A DNA stretch of 64,000 bases from DATARH01 sp963705325 (GCA_963705325.1 OY970069.1:2108001-2172000), one strand, 5' to 3'. Positions 8,917-17,296 are shown, counted from the first letter of the stretch. The notes: generated by a model from the letters alone, not told the origin. Made by a program: numbers and translations.

Positions 8917-9252
8917 ATGAGTATTTCCCTGCAACATCCCGGCACCGGCCGGGTCAAGACCGTGTCGGAAGGCTGGAGCTGGTCGTGCTTTTTCGGGGCC
9001 ACCGTTCTCGGGCTGCCGCTCTTTAAGCGCGGCCTCACGGTATGGGGATCGGCGATGCTGGTATTCGACCTCACGACGTTTATCGTCGGCTGGATCGACA
9101 CCGATGCGGCCGCGAACCTGTACCTCTTGTTGTCGCTCATCGGCTTTGCTGCGAGCGTGTTCTTTGGTGCCTGCGGCAACACAATGGCCGCCGAGCACGC
9201 GCTGGCACAAGGCTGGGAGCACGCCGACCGGCACCGGCGCTGGTTCGACTAG
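8917..9252 (+). CDS. Small multi-pass membrane protein, DUF2628-like
   Basis: A 111-aa protein with about three hydrophobic segments: WSWSCFFGATVLGLPLFKRG, LTVWGSAMLVFDLTTFIVGW and LYLLLSLIGFAASVFFGACG. The EGWSWSCFFG opening and the pattern of short helices resemble the DUF2628 group, whose function is unknown. The ATG at 8917 begins just before a polar N-terminus (MSISLQHPGTG), which is more natural than the frame's earlier start. It stands alone, divergent from the D-aminoacylase-like gene, with a short spacer before an enoyl-CoA hydratase-like gene. The family assignment is tentative. Confidence 0.55.
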   Translation: MSISLQHPGTGRVKTVSEGWSWSCFFGATVLGLPLFKRGLTVWGSAMLVFDLTTFIVGWIDTDAAANLYLLLSLIGFAASVFFGACGNTMAAEHALAQGWEHADRHRRWFD

Positions 9253-9323
9253 CGGTCCTTCGCTGATCGCGGTTGTGCGCCGCGCGCGGCGAGCGGCATC
9301 ATGCCGCCGTCGAGGGAGGGCGC

Positions 9324-10100
9324 ATGGCCGACTACCGCTTCTGCAAAGTCGAGGACGAGGGCCGCATCCGCATCGTCACGATCAACCGGCCCGAGGTGCT
9401 GAACGCGCTGCACAGCGAGGCGCATTGGGAATTCGACGGCATCTGGAACGAATTCGCCGCCGATCCAAACCTCTGGGTCGGGATCGTCACTGGCGCCGGC
9501 GAGCGTGCCTTCTCTGCCGGCAACGACTTGAAGGTGCAGGCCGCCGGCCGGCGTGGCCCCAGGCCCGCGACCGGTTTCGCCGGCCTCAGTCACCGCTTCG
9601 ACCTCGACAAACCGTTGATCGCCGCGGTCAACGGCGTCGCGATGGGCGGCGGGTTCGAGACCGCGCTCGCCTGCGACATCATCGTCGCCGCCGAGAACGC
9701 GGTGTTCGCGCTGCCCGAGCCGCGCGTCGGCCTCATCGCCGGCAGCGGCGTCCACCGCCTGCCGCGCATGATCGGACAAAAGAACGCGCTCGGCATGATC
9801 CTCACCGGCCGCCGCGTCTCTGCCGCGGAGGGCAAGGAACTGGGTTTCGTCAACGAGGTGGTGCCCGTGGGTCAGGCGCTCGAGGCGGCGAAGCGCTGGG
9901 CCGGGCTCATCCTCGAATGCTCGCCGATGGCGATCCGCGCCTCGAAGCAGTCGGTGTACAAGAGCCTCGACGAACCGACCCTGCAGAAGGCGATGACCAC
10001 CACCTATCCCGCCGTGCAGGCCAATCTCGACAGCCAGGATTACATCGAAGGCCCCAAAGCCTTCGCCGAACGCCGTAAACCGAACTGGCACAACCGCTAG
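9324..10100 (+). CDS. Enoyl-CoA hydratase/isomerase family protein
   Basis: A 258-aa crotonase-fold enzyme acting on acyl-CoA thioesters. Seen directly are the oxyanion-hole loop AFSAGNDLKVQ, the second oxyanion glycines in NGVAMGGGFETALACD, and both positions that carry the catalytic glutamates of enoyl-CoA hydratases (the Glu in GGGFET and in ALPEPRVGL). It is therefore a plausible hydratase or isomerase, unlike the second crotonase at 59893. The ATG at 9324 has a GAGGGAGGG ribosome site. It is followed by a separate MFS gene with a palindromic spacer, so it is probably monocistronic. The specific CoA ester is unknown. Confidence 0.9.
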   Translation: MADYRFCKVEDEGRIRIVTINRPEVLNALHSEAHWEFDGIWNEFAADPNLWVGIVTGAGERAFSAGNDLKVQAAGRRGPRPATGFAGLSHRFDLDKPLIAAVNGVAMGGGFETALACDIIVAAENAVFALPEPRVGLIAGSGVHRLPRMIGQKNALGMILTGRRVSAAEGKELGFVNEVVPVGQALEAAKRWAGLILECSPMAIRASKQSVYKSLDEPTLQKAMTTTYPAVQANLDSQDYIEGPKAFAERRKPNWHNR

Positions 10101-10191
10101 CGGCGTCGGCAACGGTGGACGTTTCGTCGGCCGCCGAAAGAATAGCAGCCATGGCTAAAAACCGGGCAGCCTCTCGCCCTATCCGTGTTAG

Positions 10192-10209
10192 TCAAATCGA
10201 ACGATTTGA
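10192..10209. promoter_or_regulatory. Perfect palindrome upstream of the MFS pump, candidate operator
   Basis: TCAAATCG and CGATTTGA are perfect 8-bp inverted arms separated by AA, 46 bp before the MFS start codon at 10255. The site is AT-richer than its surroundings. Its size and symmetry fit a dimeric TetR- or MarR-type repressor operator. No regulator gene is adjacent, so the regulator is unknown and the role is inferred. Confidence 0.45.
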
Positions 10210-10254
10210 GATCATCTCCACCGCGCTACGAAGCGTGCGGGCAGAGGCGGTGTA

Positions 10255-11517
10255 ATGGCGACAGAAGTATCGGGTGAGATGGCGGCGGTTCTGCCGGCGC
10301 CGGCCGCGGCGGAGCGGGCGCGGTTGGCCGAAGGCACCGCGTTCTCGATCATCCTGGCGCTCAGCTTCTCGCACCTGCTCAACGACATGATGCAGTCGCT
10401 GGTGCCGTCGCTCTACCCGATGATCAAGAACACCTACAGCCTAAATTTCGTCCAGGTCGGCGTCATCACCCTGACCATGCAGGTCATCTCGTCGATGATG
10501 CAGCCGCTGGTTGGCCTCGCGGCGGATTACCGGCCGCAACCCTACTCGCTCGCGGTGGGCATGTGCTCCACTTTGGCCGGGCTGCTATTGCTGGCCGGCG
10601 CTACCCATTATCTCACCCTGCTTTTCGCCGTAGCGCTGATGGGCGCCGGCTCGGCGGTGTTTCATCCCGAGGCGTCACGCGTGGCGCGGCTGGCGTCGGG
10701 CGGCGCCCGGCGGCACGGCCTCGCGCAATCCCTGTTTCAGGTGGGCGGCAATATCGGCTCGGCGACCGGTCCGATACTCGCTTTGCTGATCGTTATCCCG
10801 CGCGGCCAGGGCAGCGTCAGCTGGTTTTCGGGGATCGCACTGCTGGCGATGGCCGTGCTTTTCCTCGTTGGCAACTGGTATCGGCGCGAGCATCCGCCGT
10901 CGCGGCGCGCCCGCTATGCCGCTGCGCCACCGCTGAACCTGTCGCGCCGGCAGATCTTCTGGTCGCTGGCGATCCTGTTGTCGCTGGTATTTTCCAAGGC
11001 GTTCTACCAGGCGAGCCTCGGCACCTATTACACCTTCTACCTGATCAGCAAATTTCACCTGTCGCTGGCGACCGCGCAGGTCTACCTGTTTGTCTTCCTC
11101 GCCGCGGTGGCCGGCGGCACCTTGATCGGCGGGCCGATCGGCGACCGCGTCGGCCGCAAGGCGGTAATCTGGGGATCGATTCTCGGCGCGATTCCGTTCG
11201 CGCTGATATTGCCGTTCGCCAGCCTGTTTTGGACCGCGGTGCTTACGGTGATCATCGGCGCAAGCATGGCCTCGGCCTCGTCGTCGATCATCGTCTATGC
11301 GCTCGATCTGGTGCCCGGGAAGGTCGGCACGATGGCGGGTCTGTTCTTCGGGCTCAGCTTTGGCATGGCCGGGGTCGGGGCGGCGGCGCTCGGCGGCCTC
11401 GCCGACGCCACCAGCATCGACACGGTCTACAAGGTTTGCGCTTACCTGCCGCTGATCGGGCTGCTGACGATCTTCCTGCCCGATCTGCGCCGCGCCGCGC
11501 GCCCCGCCACCGTATAA
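10255..11517 (+). CDS. MFS transporter, fosmidomycin-resistance (Fsr) type
   Basis: A 420-aa inner-membrane major-facilitator protein with about 12 hydrophobic helices. The conserved HLLNDMMQSLVPSLYP in the first helix, the VFHPEASRVARLASGG loop after helix 4 and the GPIGDRVGRKAVIWGS loop are hallmarks of the Fsr branch, which exports fosmidomycin and other small molecules. The start ATG follows AGAGGCGG. A perfect palindrome lies 46 bp upstream and may be an operator. No cognate drug or partner can be read from the neighbours; assignment to the branch is firm, the substrate is not. Confidence 0.9.
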   Translation: MATEVSGEMAAVLPAPAAAERARLAEGTAFSIILALSFSHLLNDMMQSLVPSLYPMIKNTYSLNFVQVGVITLTMQVISSMMQPLVGLAADYRPQPYSLAVGMCSTLAGLLLLAGATHYLTLLFAVALMGAGSAVFHPEASRVARLASGGARRHGLAQSLFQVGGNIGSATGPILALLIVIPRGQGSVSWFSGIALLAMAVLFLVGNWYRREHPPSRRARYAAAPPLNLSRRQIFWSLAILLSLVFSKAFYQASLGTYYTFYLISKFHLSLATAQVYLFVFLAAVAGGTLIGGPIGDRVGRKAVIWGSILGAIPFALILPFASLFWTAVLTVIIGASMASASSSIIVYALDLVPGKVGTMAGLFFGLSFGMAGVGAAALGGLADATSIDTVYKVCAYLPLIGLLTIFLPDLRRAARPATV

Positions 11518-11581
11518 GCCGCTTCTCCGCACCGCGCGCTCGCCGTACCATGCGGGGAAAAGGCCCGCATGGAGGCTTCGC

Positions 11582-12619
11582 ATGTTTGCGCGTAATGCCT
11601 GGTACATCGCCGCATGGGGTGACGAGCTTGGCGACAAGCCGCTAGCTCGCCGCATCTGCAACGACCCGGTCGTGCTCTTCCGCGGCCGGGATGGCCGCGC
11701 CGCGGCGCTCGCCGACCGCTGCTGCCACCGTTCCGCGCCGCTGAGCCTCGGCACGGTCGTCGCGGAAGGCATCCAGTGCGGCTATCACGGACTCATCATC
11801 GATGCGGCTGGCAAGTGCGTGACAGTGCCCGGCCAGCGGCTGATCCCGGCCGATGCGACGGTGAGGAGCTACCCGCTCGTCGAGAAGAACCAGTTCCTTT
11901 GGATCTGGATGGGCGACGCGGCGCTGGCCGATCCGGCGCTGATCGTCGATTTTCCCTATCACGACGAGCCGGCCAAGTGGCCGCACAAGCACACGATGTA
12001 TCCGATCAAAGGCAATTACATGCTGATGGTCGACAATTTGATGGACCTGACCCATCTCGGCTATCTCCACGCCAGGACGATCGGCGGCAACCCATCTCAG
12101 CATGTCGAGGCCGAGATGAAGGTGGTGCGGACGCCGACCGGGGTCAAATTCACCCGCTGGATGCGAAATTCGCCGCCGCCGCCAAGCTACATAAAGGCTG
12201 CTGGATTTGCCGGCCGCATCGACCGTCTGCAGGTCTTCGAGTTTGTCGCGCCGGCGACCGTCCTGCAGTGGACCGGCGCGACCGATGCCGGCTCCGGGGT
12301 CGAGCCCGACGATTTCGCCTTCAAATTCCGCCTGTTTCACGGCCTCACGCCGGAGACCGAGACGACCTGTTTCTATTTCTGGTCGGCGGCCAACGGCTAT
12401 CGCCAGAACGAGCCGGAGGCGACCGAACTGCTGTTCGGCCAGATCGCGTCCGCCTTTCTCGAGGATGCCGCCATGGTCCAGGCGCAACAGGAGCGGCTCG
12501 GCGAATTCGGCGAGAGCGGCCTTGTCGATATCGCTTCGGATTCGATCCGGATGACGATGCGCCGGCACGTCGACCGAATGATCGCCGCCGAGCAGCAGCA
12601 ACAGGTCGCCGCTGAGTAG
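11582..12619 (+). CDS. Rieske non-heme iron oxygenase, vanillate O-demethylase (VanA)-like
   Basis: A 345-aa aromatic ring-hydroxylating or demethylating oxygenase alpha subunit. The Rieske [2Fe-2S] ligands are C47-x-H49 and C66-x2-H69 (in CGYHG). The mononuclear iron site is visible in DNLMDLTHLGYLH. Overall length and the opening RNAWYIAAWGDEL match VanA/dicamba-demethylase-type single-component alpha subunits, which need a separate reductase. No reductase/ferredoxin gene is adjacent. An amidohydrolase gene follows after a 94-bp spacer holding a hairpin, which hints at an aromatic catabolic role. The substrate is unknown. Confidence 0.9.
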   Translation: MFARNAWYIAAWGDELGDKPLARRICNDPVVLFRGRDGRAAALADRCCHRSAPLSLGTVVAEGIQCGYHGLIIDAAGKCVTVPGQRLIPADATVRSYPLVEKNQFLWIWMGDAALADPALIVDFPYHDEPAKWPHKHTMYPIKGNYMLMVDNLMDLTHLGYLHARTIGGNPSQHVEAEMKVVRTPTGVKFTRWMRNSPPPPSYIKAAGFAGRIDRLQVFEFVAPATVLQWTGATDAGSGVEPDDFAFKFRLFHGLTPETETTCFYFWSAANGYRQNEPEATELLFGQIASAFLEDAAMVQAQQERLGEFGESGLVDIASDSIRMTMRRHVDRMIAAEQQQQVAAE

Positions 12620-12640
12620 GTATGACCTAGGATAGTCCTC

Positions 12641-12680
12641 ATCCTGAGGCGCCTCGCGCAGCGAGGCCTCGAAGGACGCG
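12641..12680. repeat. Intergenic palindromic element (TCATCCTGAGG type)
   Basis: This short spacer contains TCATCCTGAGG followed by a hairpin, GCCTCG at 12651-12656 and CGAGGC at 12662-12667 with a 5-nt loop, then TCGAAGGACG. The same kind of palindrome is scattered between genes in many alphaproteobacterial genomes. It may act as a transcript-end structure; no mobility is implied. Confidence 0.5.
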
Positions 12681-12713
12681 GACGCCGGCAAACTGCGAGC
12701 GAGGGAGACACCA

Positions 12714-13853
12714 ATGGCTAATACGCTCATTTCCTGCGACGATCACATGGATCTCGGTGTCCTGCCGGCGGATCTGTGGAAGACGCGGCTACCTGTCGAG
12801 CTGCGCGACCGCGCCCCCTATATCGCCGAGAAAGACGGCCAGGCGGTCTGGATGTGCGACGGCAAGGTCTGGGGCAGCTGGACCGGCAAGGCGCCCGCCA
12901 CCGGCAACGCCCGGCCGGTGAAGCCGCTTTACAATTCGTTCGACCGCGCGGGCATCTACGATCAGAGCGCCCGCCGCCCGGCGGTCGCCGAATTGCGCCT
13001 CGCCGATATGGACCGCGACGGCGTTCAGGCCCAGATCATCTTCGGCCCGATTTTCCAAATTTCGACGGACGATCCCGTGCTCCGCGTCGCTTGCTACCGC
13101 GTCTACAACGACTGGCTGCTGGAGTTCTGCCAGGCGGCGCCCGATCGGCTGATCGGCGCGCCGATGCTGCCGGAGACGCCGGACGCCGCGTATGACGAGT
13201 TGATGCGCCTACACAAGAAGGGCGGGGTGCGCCAGGTTTCGCTGATGATCGCGAACGTCAATCCGAAACTCGACGACCCGGCCTGGGAGAAATTGTGGAC
13301 CGCGCTCGAGGAGACCGGGATCATTATCGGCTGGCACATCACCGTGTTTGTCGGCAAGCCCGGCGACCGCGCCGCCGGCAAGGCCGCGAGCGTGTTCGAG
13401 AATATCAAGTTCTTCATGGGCAACTTCCTCGAACCGTTCATTGACCTGTTTGCCTGGGGCATTTTGGAGCGGCACCCGAAGCTGAAGATGGTGATGGCCG
13501 AGGCCGGTACCGGCTGGTTGCCCTGGCTGGTGCAGGAGCTCGACTACCGCCACTGGCGGCTGTGGGAGGCCAAGGAGTTCTGGGCCGACAAGGGCGGCAA
13601 GGAGCTCGAAACCAAACCGTCAGAACTATTCAAGCGGCAGATCTACGCGACCTTCCAGGAGGATTACGCGGCGATGGCGTTGATCCCCTTCTTCGGAGAG
13701 GGGCATCTGCTGTGGGCGTCGGACTATCCGCACCCGGACGGCGTCTGGCCAAACTCGAGATCCGCCATCGAACGCCAGATGGCGAGCCTCGCTCCGGAGA
13801 TGCGCCAGAAGCTGACCCACGACAACGCCGCGCGCCTTTACGGGCTGGCATAA
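12714..13853 (+). CDS. Amidohydrolase-2 family (ACMSD/decarboxylase-like) metal-dependent hydrolase
   Basis: A 379-aa TIM-barrel protein of the amidohydrolase-2 family, whose members include ACMSD-type and resorcylate-type decarboxylases as well as hydrolases. Supporting motifs are the N-terminal ISCDDHMDL (Asp-x-His position), the metal-ligand region IIGWHITVF, the ERHPKLKMVMAEAGTGWLPW segment, and the C-terminal WASDYPHPDGVWPNS with its Asp. The ATG at 12714 lies behind a GAGGGAG ribosome site. It follows the Rieske oxygenase, so a joint aromatic pathway is possible. It is a paralogue of the genes at 47804 and 49640. Confidence 0.88.
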   Translation: MANTLISCDDHMDLGVLPADLWKTRLPVELRDRAPYIAEKDGQAVWMCDGKVWGSWTGKAPATGNARPVKPLYNSFDRAGIYDQSARRPAVAELRLADMDRDGVQAQIIFGPIFQISTDDPVLRVACYRVYNDWLLEFCQAAPDRLIGAPMLPETPDAAYDELMRLHKKGGVRQVSLMIANVNPKLDDPAWEKLWTALEETGIIIGWHITVFVGKPGDRAAGKAASVFENIKFFMGNFLEPFIDLFAWGILERHPKLKMVMAEAGTGWLPWLVQELDYRHWRLWEAKEFWADKGGKELETKPSELFKRQIYATFQEDYAAMALIPFFGEGHLLWASDYPHPDGVWPNSRSAIERQMASLAPEMRQKLTHDNAARLYGLA

Positions 13854-13860
13854 ATTCTCC

Positions 13861-13938
13861 GCACCCCGGCGAAAGCCGGGGCCCATCCATCAACCGCGCG
13901 AGAGGCGGAAACATGGGTCCCGGCTTGCGCCGGGGTGC
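13861..13938. repeat. Large inverted repeat (REP-like) between genes
   Basis: The arms at 13861-13886 and 13913-13938 are 26 bp each and match with only two mismatches, giving a long hairpin with a 26-nt loop. It fills the spacer between the amidohydrolase and the MetE-like gene. A shorter degenerate relative sits at 45618-45684. It probably behaves as a transcript-end or mRNA-stability structure. Confidence 0.7.
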
Positions 13939-13961
13939 GAAAAGAATGGGAGGGCATCACC

Positions 13962-15116
13962 ATGAAGACCAGCACCGACCGCATCCTCACCACCCATGTC
14001 GGCAGCCTGCCGCGCCCGGCGGCCTTGCGCGAGCTATTGGTCAAGAAGGACAAGGGCGAGCCCTACGACAAGGCCGAGCTCGCCCGGCAGACCAAAGCGG
14101 CCGTCGCGGCGATCGTCCGGCGCCAGACCGAGGCCGGGGTCGATATCTTCGATGACGGGGAGATGTCGAAGCCGGGTTATTCGACCTATGTCGCCGATCG
14201 GCTGTCGGGCTTCGCCGGGCACGAGCCGGCGAAGCCGCGGCTCGATACCGGCCCGCACCCGAACTTCTCGGCGGCGATCGGGCGGATGACCGGTGAGAAC
14301 ATCGCCCGCCGCGCGGTTTGCGTTGGGCCGATTGCCGTCCAGGACCGCCAGCCCTTGGCCGACGACATCGCCAACCTCAGGGCGGCGGTCGCCGGGGTCA
14401 AGGTGACCGATGTCTTTATGACCGCGGCCTCGCCTGGCCTCGTCCCGGTGTTTCAGACCAACAAGTATTACCCCTCGCACGAGGCCTATGTCGAAGCCAT
14501 CGCCGCGGCGATGCAGGAGGAATACGAGGCGATCGTCGCCGCCGGGTTCGTGGTGCAACTCGATTGCCCCGATCTGGCGATGGCGCGCCACACCAGCTTT
14601 CAGGAGCTGAGCGAGAGCGATTTCTTGAAGCGCGCCCAGTTCCACGTCGAGACGCTCAACCACGCGCTGCGCAATGTCCCCGCCGAGATGTGCCGCATCC
14701 ACATCTGCTGGGGCAATTACGAGGGGCCGCACGACCACGACATCGACTTCCGCAAGGTCGCGCCGATCCTGGTCAAGGCGAAGCCACAGGCGCTCGTCGT
14801 CGAGGCCGCCAACCCGCGTCACGCCCACGAATGGGCGGTCTGGAAGGACGAGGTAAAGCTGCCCGACGATAAGATCCTCATCCCCGGCGTGCTCGACACC
14901 TCGACCAATTACGTCGAGCATCCCGAGCTCGTCGCCGAGCGCATTTGCCGCTTCGCGGACATTGTCGGGCGCGAGCGGGTGATCGCCGGCAGCGATTGCG
15001 GCTTCGGCACCTTCGCCGGTTACGGCAAGCTCGACCCCGACATCTCGTTCAAGAAGTTGCGCGCGATGGCGGATGGCGCGGCGATTGCGACAAAGCGGCT
15101 GTGGAACCGCCATTGA
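13962..15116 (+). CDS. MetE C-terminal-domain-like (cobalamin-independent methyltransferase family) protein
   Basis: A 384-aa protein related to the catalytic half of cobalamin-independent methionine synthase. It opens with ILTTHVGSLPRP and carries the zinc-site-type segments IHICWGNYEGPHDHD and the distal IAGSDCGFGTFAGYG, which supply His/Cys ligands in the family. It lacks the N-terminal MetE domain, so it is not a full methionine synthase. Such stand-alone proteins are often linked to xenobiotic or demethylation pathways. The ATG at 13962 follows GGGAGGG. A thioesterase-like gene overlaps its stop codon, so the pair is cotranscribed. Confidence 0.85.
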   Translation: MKTSTDRILTTHVGSLPRPAALRELLVKKDKGEPYDKAELARQTKAAVAAIVRRQTEAGVDIFDDGEMSKPGYSTYVADRLSGFAGHEPAKPRLDTGPHPNFSAAIGRMTGENIARRAVCVGPIAVQDRQPLADDIANLRAAVAGVKVTDVFMTAASPGLVPVFQTNKYYPSHEAYVEAIAAAMQEEYEAIVAAGFVVQLDCPDLAMARHTSFQELSESDFLKRAQFHVETLNHALRNVPAEMCRIHICWGNYEGPHDHDIDFRKVAPILVKAKPQALVVEAANPRHAHEWAVWKDEVKLPDDKILIPGVLDTSTNYVEHPELVAERICRFADIVGRERVIAGSDCGFGTFAGYGKLDPDISFKKLRAMADGAAIATKRLWNRH

Positions 15117-15604
15117 GCCTGCCCGAGCCTTTTCCGGCGCCGTTCGATCGTTACCGGGGCGAGGTTCGGCCCGAATGGATCGACCATAACGGACACATGA
15201 ACCTCGCCTATTACACGGTGCTGTTCGACTACGCGACCGACCAGATGTTCGACGTGCTCGATCTCGGGCTCGCCTATCGCCGGCGCACCGATCTCGGCAC
15301 CTTCGTCACCGAGACGCATAACCGCTACGAGCGCGAGCTACTGGTCGGCGACAAGGTGCGGGTAACGATCCAGATCCTGCTTGCCGACGACAAACGGCTG
15401 CATCTGGCGCACGAGATGTTCCGCCTCGACAACGGCGAGCGCGCGGCGACGCAGGAGCTGATGTTTCTGCATGTCGATCTCAAAGAGCGCCGGGTGACGC
15501 CGTTTCCTCCCGAGCTCTATGCCCGTGTGCATTTGGCCGCCGCGGCGCATGCCCATTTGCCGCGCCCCGCCTGGGTTGGCCGCTATGTCGGGGCGCCGCG
15601 CTAG
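15113..15604 (+). CDS. Acyl-CoA thioesterase, hotdog fold (betainyl/4-hydroxybenzoyl-CoA type)
   Basis: A 163-aa hotdog thioesterase. The family signature WIDHNGHMNLAYYTVLFDYA carries the catalytic-region Asp and the N-terminal part of the hotdog helix; the rest fits a single hotdog domain. The most likely start is a TTG at 15113 that overlaps the stop of the MetE-like gene (TTGA), since the next ATG lies inside the signature. The motif order resembles betainyl-CoA thioesterases of carnitine degradation, but no other carnitine gene is nearby. The substrate is unknown. Confidence 0.82.
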   Translation: MSLPEPFPAPFDRYRGEVRPEWIDHNGHMNLAYYTVLFDYATDQMFDVLDLGLAYRRRTDLGTFVTETHNRYERELLVGDKVRVTIQILLADDKRLHLAHEMFRLDNGERAATQELMFLHVDLKERRVTPFPPELYARVHLAAAAHAHLPRPAWVGRYVGAPR

Positions 15605-15723
15605 GGTCAATTGTTAAACTTATGTCGAGTTGAGTTGCATCCGCGTTTCCGCCGGTCGAAAAAACCTGCATTATGGTTGTTGCGGGGTGTTTGTGCCTCG
15701 GGCCTGGGATTGGGAATTGCGTC

Positions 15724-16389
15724 GTGGAAAACGGGAGAGGGCATCGCGACCGGGGTCGTCGGCGCGATTTTGACGAGGGTGAGTTTGGCGGCGGTGGGGG
15801 CGGCGATTACGGCGGCGGCGGGGGTCGGGGTTATGGCTCGGCGCCGCGGTACGGTTCGGGTCCTCGGTTTGAGGAGCAGCCGTCGGGTCCGCCGGTGACG
15901 GCGGTGGTGAAGTGGTTTCGGGCGGATCGCGGTTTTGGCTTTGTCGAGCTAGCGGATGGCGGGGGCGACGCGTTTTTGCACGCGAGCGTTTTGGGCCGGA
16001 TTGGGGTTCAGGCGGTTGAGACGGGCGAGACCTTGGAGGTTCGGGTGGCGCCCGGCCAGCGCGGTCCGCAAGTGACCGAGGTATTGAGCGTCGATAGTTC
16101 GACGGCGGAGCCGGCGCGGCCGCGCTCGGGCCCGCGCCCGGGCGGTGGCGGCGGCTATGAGCAGACGCCGCTGGTTGCGTCCTCGCAGGAGGCGGGGATG
16201 GTGAAGTGGTACAACGCGACCAAGGGGTTTGGCTTTATCGTGCGCGACGGCGGCGGCAAGGACGTGTTCATCCACGCCTCGGCGCTGCAGCGGGCGGGGT
16301 TGACCAATTTGGCCGAGGGCCAGCGGGTCATCGTCGACATCGCCGAGGGCCGCAAGGGACCCGAAGCCGTCGGCATCCGCCTCGAATAG
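15724..16389 (+). CDS. Two-domain cold-shock protein
   Basis: A ~221-aa nucleic-acid-binding protein with two cold-shock domains. CSD1 has VVKWFRADRGFGFVE and DAFLHAS; CSD2 has GMVKWYNATKGFGFIV and DVFIHAS, i.e. RNP1 and RNP2 in each. A Gly-rich linker precedes CSD1 and a Pro/Gly linker joins the domains. I place the start at the GTG of 15724, giving MENGRGHRDRGRRRDF, which resembles the basic N-terminus of alphaproteobacterial homologues; an ATG at 15673 is possible. The 5' leader is long (about 120 bp), as in other cold-shock mRNAs. Its last codons and terminator are the unit of the tandem repeat that follows. Confidence 0.9.
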   Translation: MENGRGHRDRGRRRDFDEGEFGGGGGGDYGGGGGRGYGSAPRYGSGPRFEEQPSGPPVTAVVKWFRADRGFGFVELADGGGDAFLHASVLGRIGVQAVETGETLEVRVAPGQRGPQVTEVLSVDSSTAEPARPRSGPRPGGGGGYEQTPLVASSQEAGMVKWYNATKGFGFIVRDGGGKDVFIHASALQRAGLTNLAEGQRVIVDIAEGRKGPEAVGIRLE

Positions 16390-16755
16390 CGGGAGGTCTA
16401 AAACAGAACGAGTGCAGCCGGTAGGCTGCGCTCGTTTGTGTTTGCGCCCTTGACGGCGGCGCAACCGGCCCCGCCTCGAATAGCGGGAGGTCTAAAACAG
16501 AACGAGTGCAGCCGGTAGGCTGCGCTCGTTTGTGTTTGCGCCCTTGACGGCGGCGCAACCGGCCCCGCCTCGAATAGCCGGGGGTCTGAAACAAAACGAG
16601 CGCTGCCGTTGCGCAGGCCCCGGTTGCGTTCGCGCCCTTGCGGCGGCGCAATCGGCATCTGCCTCAAACAGCCCGGACCCGAAAACAGAACGAGCGCAGC
16701 CGGTGGGCTGCGCTCGTTTGCGTTCGTGCGCCGTAACGGCGGCGCAAGCCGCCTA
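16380..16755 (+). repeat. 94-bp tandem repeat, four copies, each built round a terminator-like hairpin
   Basis: Copy 1 (16380-16473) begins with the last codons of the cold-shock gene, including its stop. Copy 2 (16474-16567) is identical to copy 1. Copy 3 (16568-16661) and copy 4 (16662 to about 16755) have diverged. Copies 1, 2 and 4 contain a 13-bp stem with a 4-nt loop at 16407-16436, 16501-16530 and 16689-16718, followed by TTT. In copy 4 a G.U pair has become G-C, so the stem is kept. Copy 3 has lost the full stem. The array occupies the 363-bp non-coding gap and runs into the end of the lipoprotein gene on the other strand. Confidence 0.9.
16407..16440 (+). terminator. Rho-independent-type terminator of the cold-shock gene (first of a repeated series)
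   Basis: The stem AACGAGTGCAGCC pairs with GGCTGCGCTCGTT across the loop GGTA and is followed by TTTGTGTTT. It starts 18 bp after the stop codon. The same structure recurs at 16501 and 16689. The T-tract is short and broken, so efficiency is uncertain. Confidence 0.65.
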
Positions 16756-17127
16756 GTGCTGCATCGGGGTCGTCGACGGCGGCGGCGACAGCGGCGTGGT
16801 CGAGGCCGGCGGCGGCATGGGCGTTGTTGATGCGGGCGGCGGTGCCGGCTCGGTAGAAGAGGCCGGCGGCGGCGCCGGGTGGTGCACGACGTGATGGATC
16901 ACGTGATGGCGGTGATACACGTGATGCACGACATGGTGGTGCCGGTAATGGTGGTAGACGTGATGCACCGGAGGCGGTGCAGGCGGCACGGTGTAGGGCG
17001 CCTCGGCCGGCGGCGGCGCCGGAGCGGGCACAATCGGCGCCGCTGGCTGCGGCGGCGGCGGGCTGGAGCACGCGCCCAGCAATGCCATGCCGGCGGCGAT
17101 AAGACTTAGCCGAGCAAAATTGACCAC
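16753..17127 (-). CDS. His/Pro-rich lipoprotein
   Basis: A 124-aa predicted lipoprotein. From the GTG at 17127 (AAGGAG 7 bp upstream) the product begins with a short basic N-terminus and a hydrophobic stretch ending in the lipobox LLGAC, with the lipidated Cys at residue 20. A Pro-rich linker leads to residues ~55-83, where more than half of the residues are His with Val and Tyr between them. The C-terminus repeats PPPASTTPM-type units. The His block could bind Zn, Cu or Ni at the envelope; this is inference from composition. No family is recognised. Its 3' end abuts the tandem repeat of the opposite strand. Confidence 0.72.
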   Translation of the reverse strand: MVNFARLSLIAAGMALLGACSSPPPPQPAAPIVPAPAPPPAEAPYTVPPAPPPVHHVYHHYRHHHVVHHVYHRHHVIHHVVHHPAPPPASSTEPAPPPASTTPMPPPASTTPLSPPPSTTPMQH

Positions 17128-17296
17128 GAGGCTCTCCTTGGCTGAACGGGTTGGTTTAATGACCGCGCACATAGCAGTTTGGCTGTCTCGACTACAGCGT
17201 CGATATCGCATTGCCAATACGCAACTATACGCTAGGTGAAACGCACTCGTTTCTGCGGCGTTCCGCCGCTATCGCCGGATTCAGCCGGCGAATCGG

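Noticed and set aside
13962..15116. True methionine synthase (metE)
   Set aside because: It is only about half the usual length and lacks the N-terminal domain, so it is called a MetE-like family protein.
16380..16755. CRISPR array
   Set aside because: The units are contiguous 94-bp repeats without unique spacers, and each is tied to the cold-shock gene end; no cas gene is nearby.
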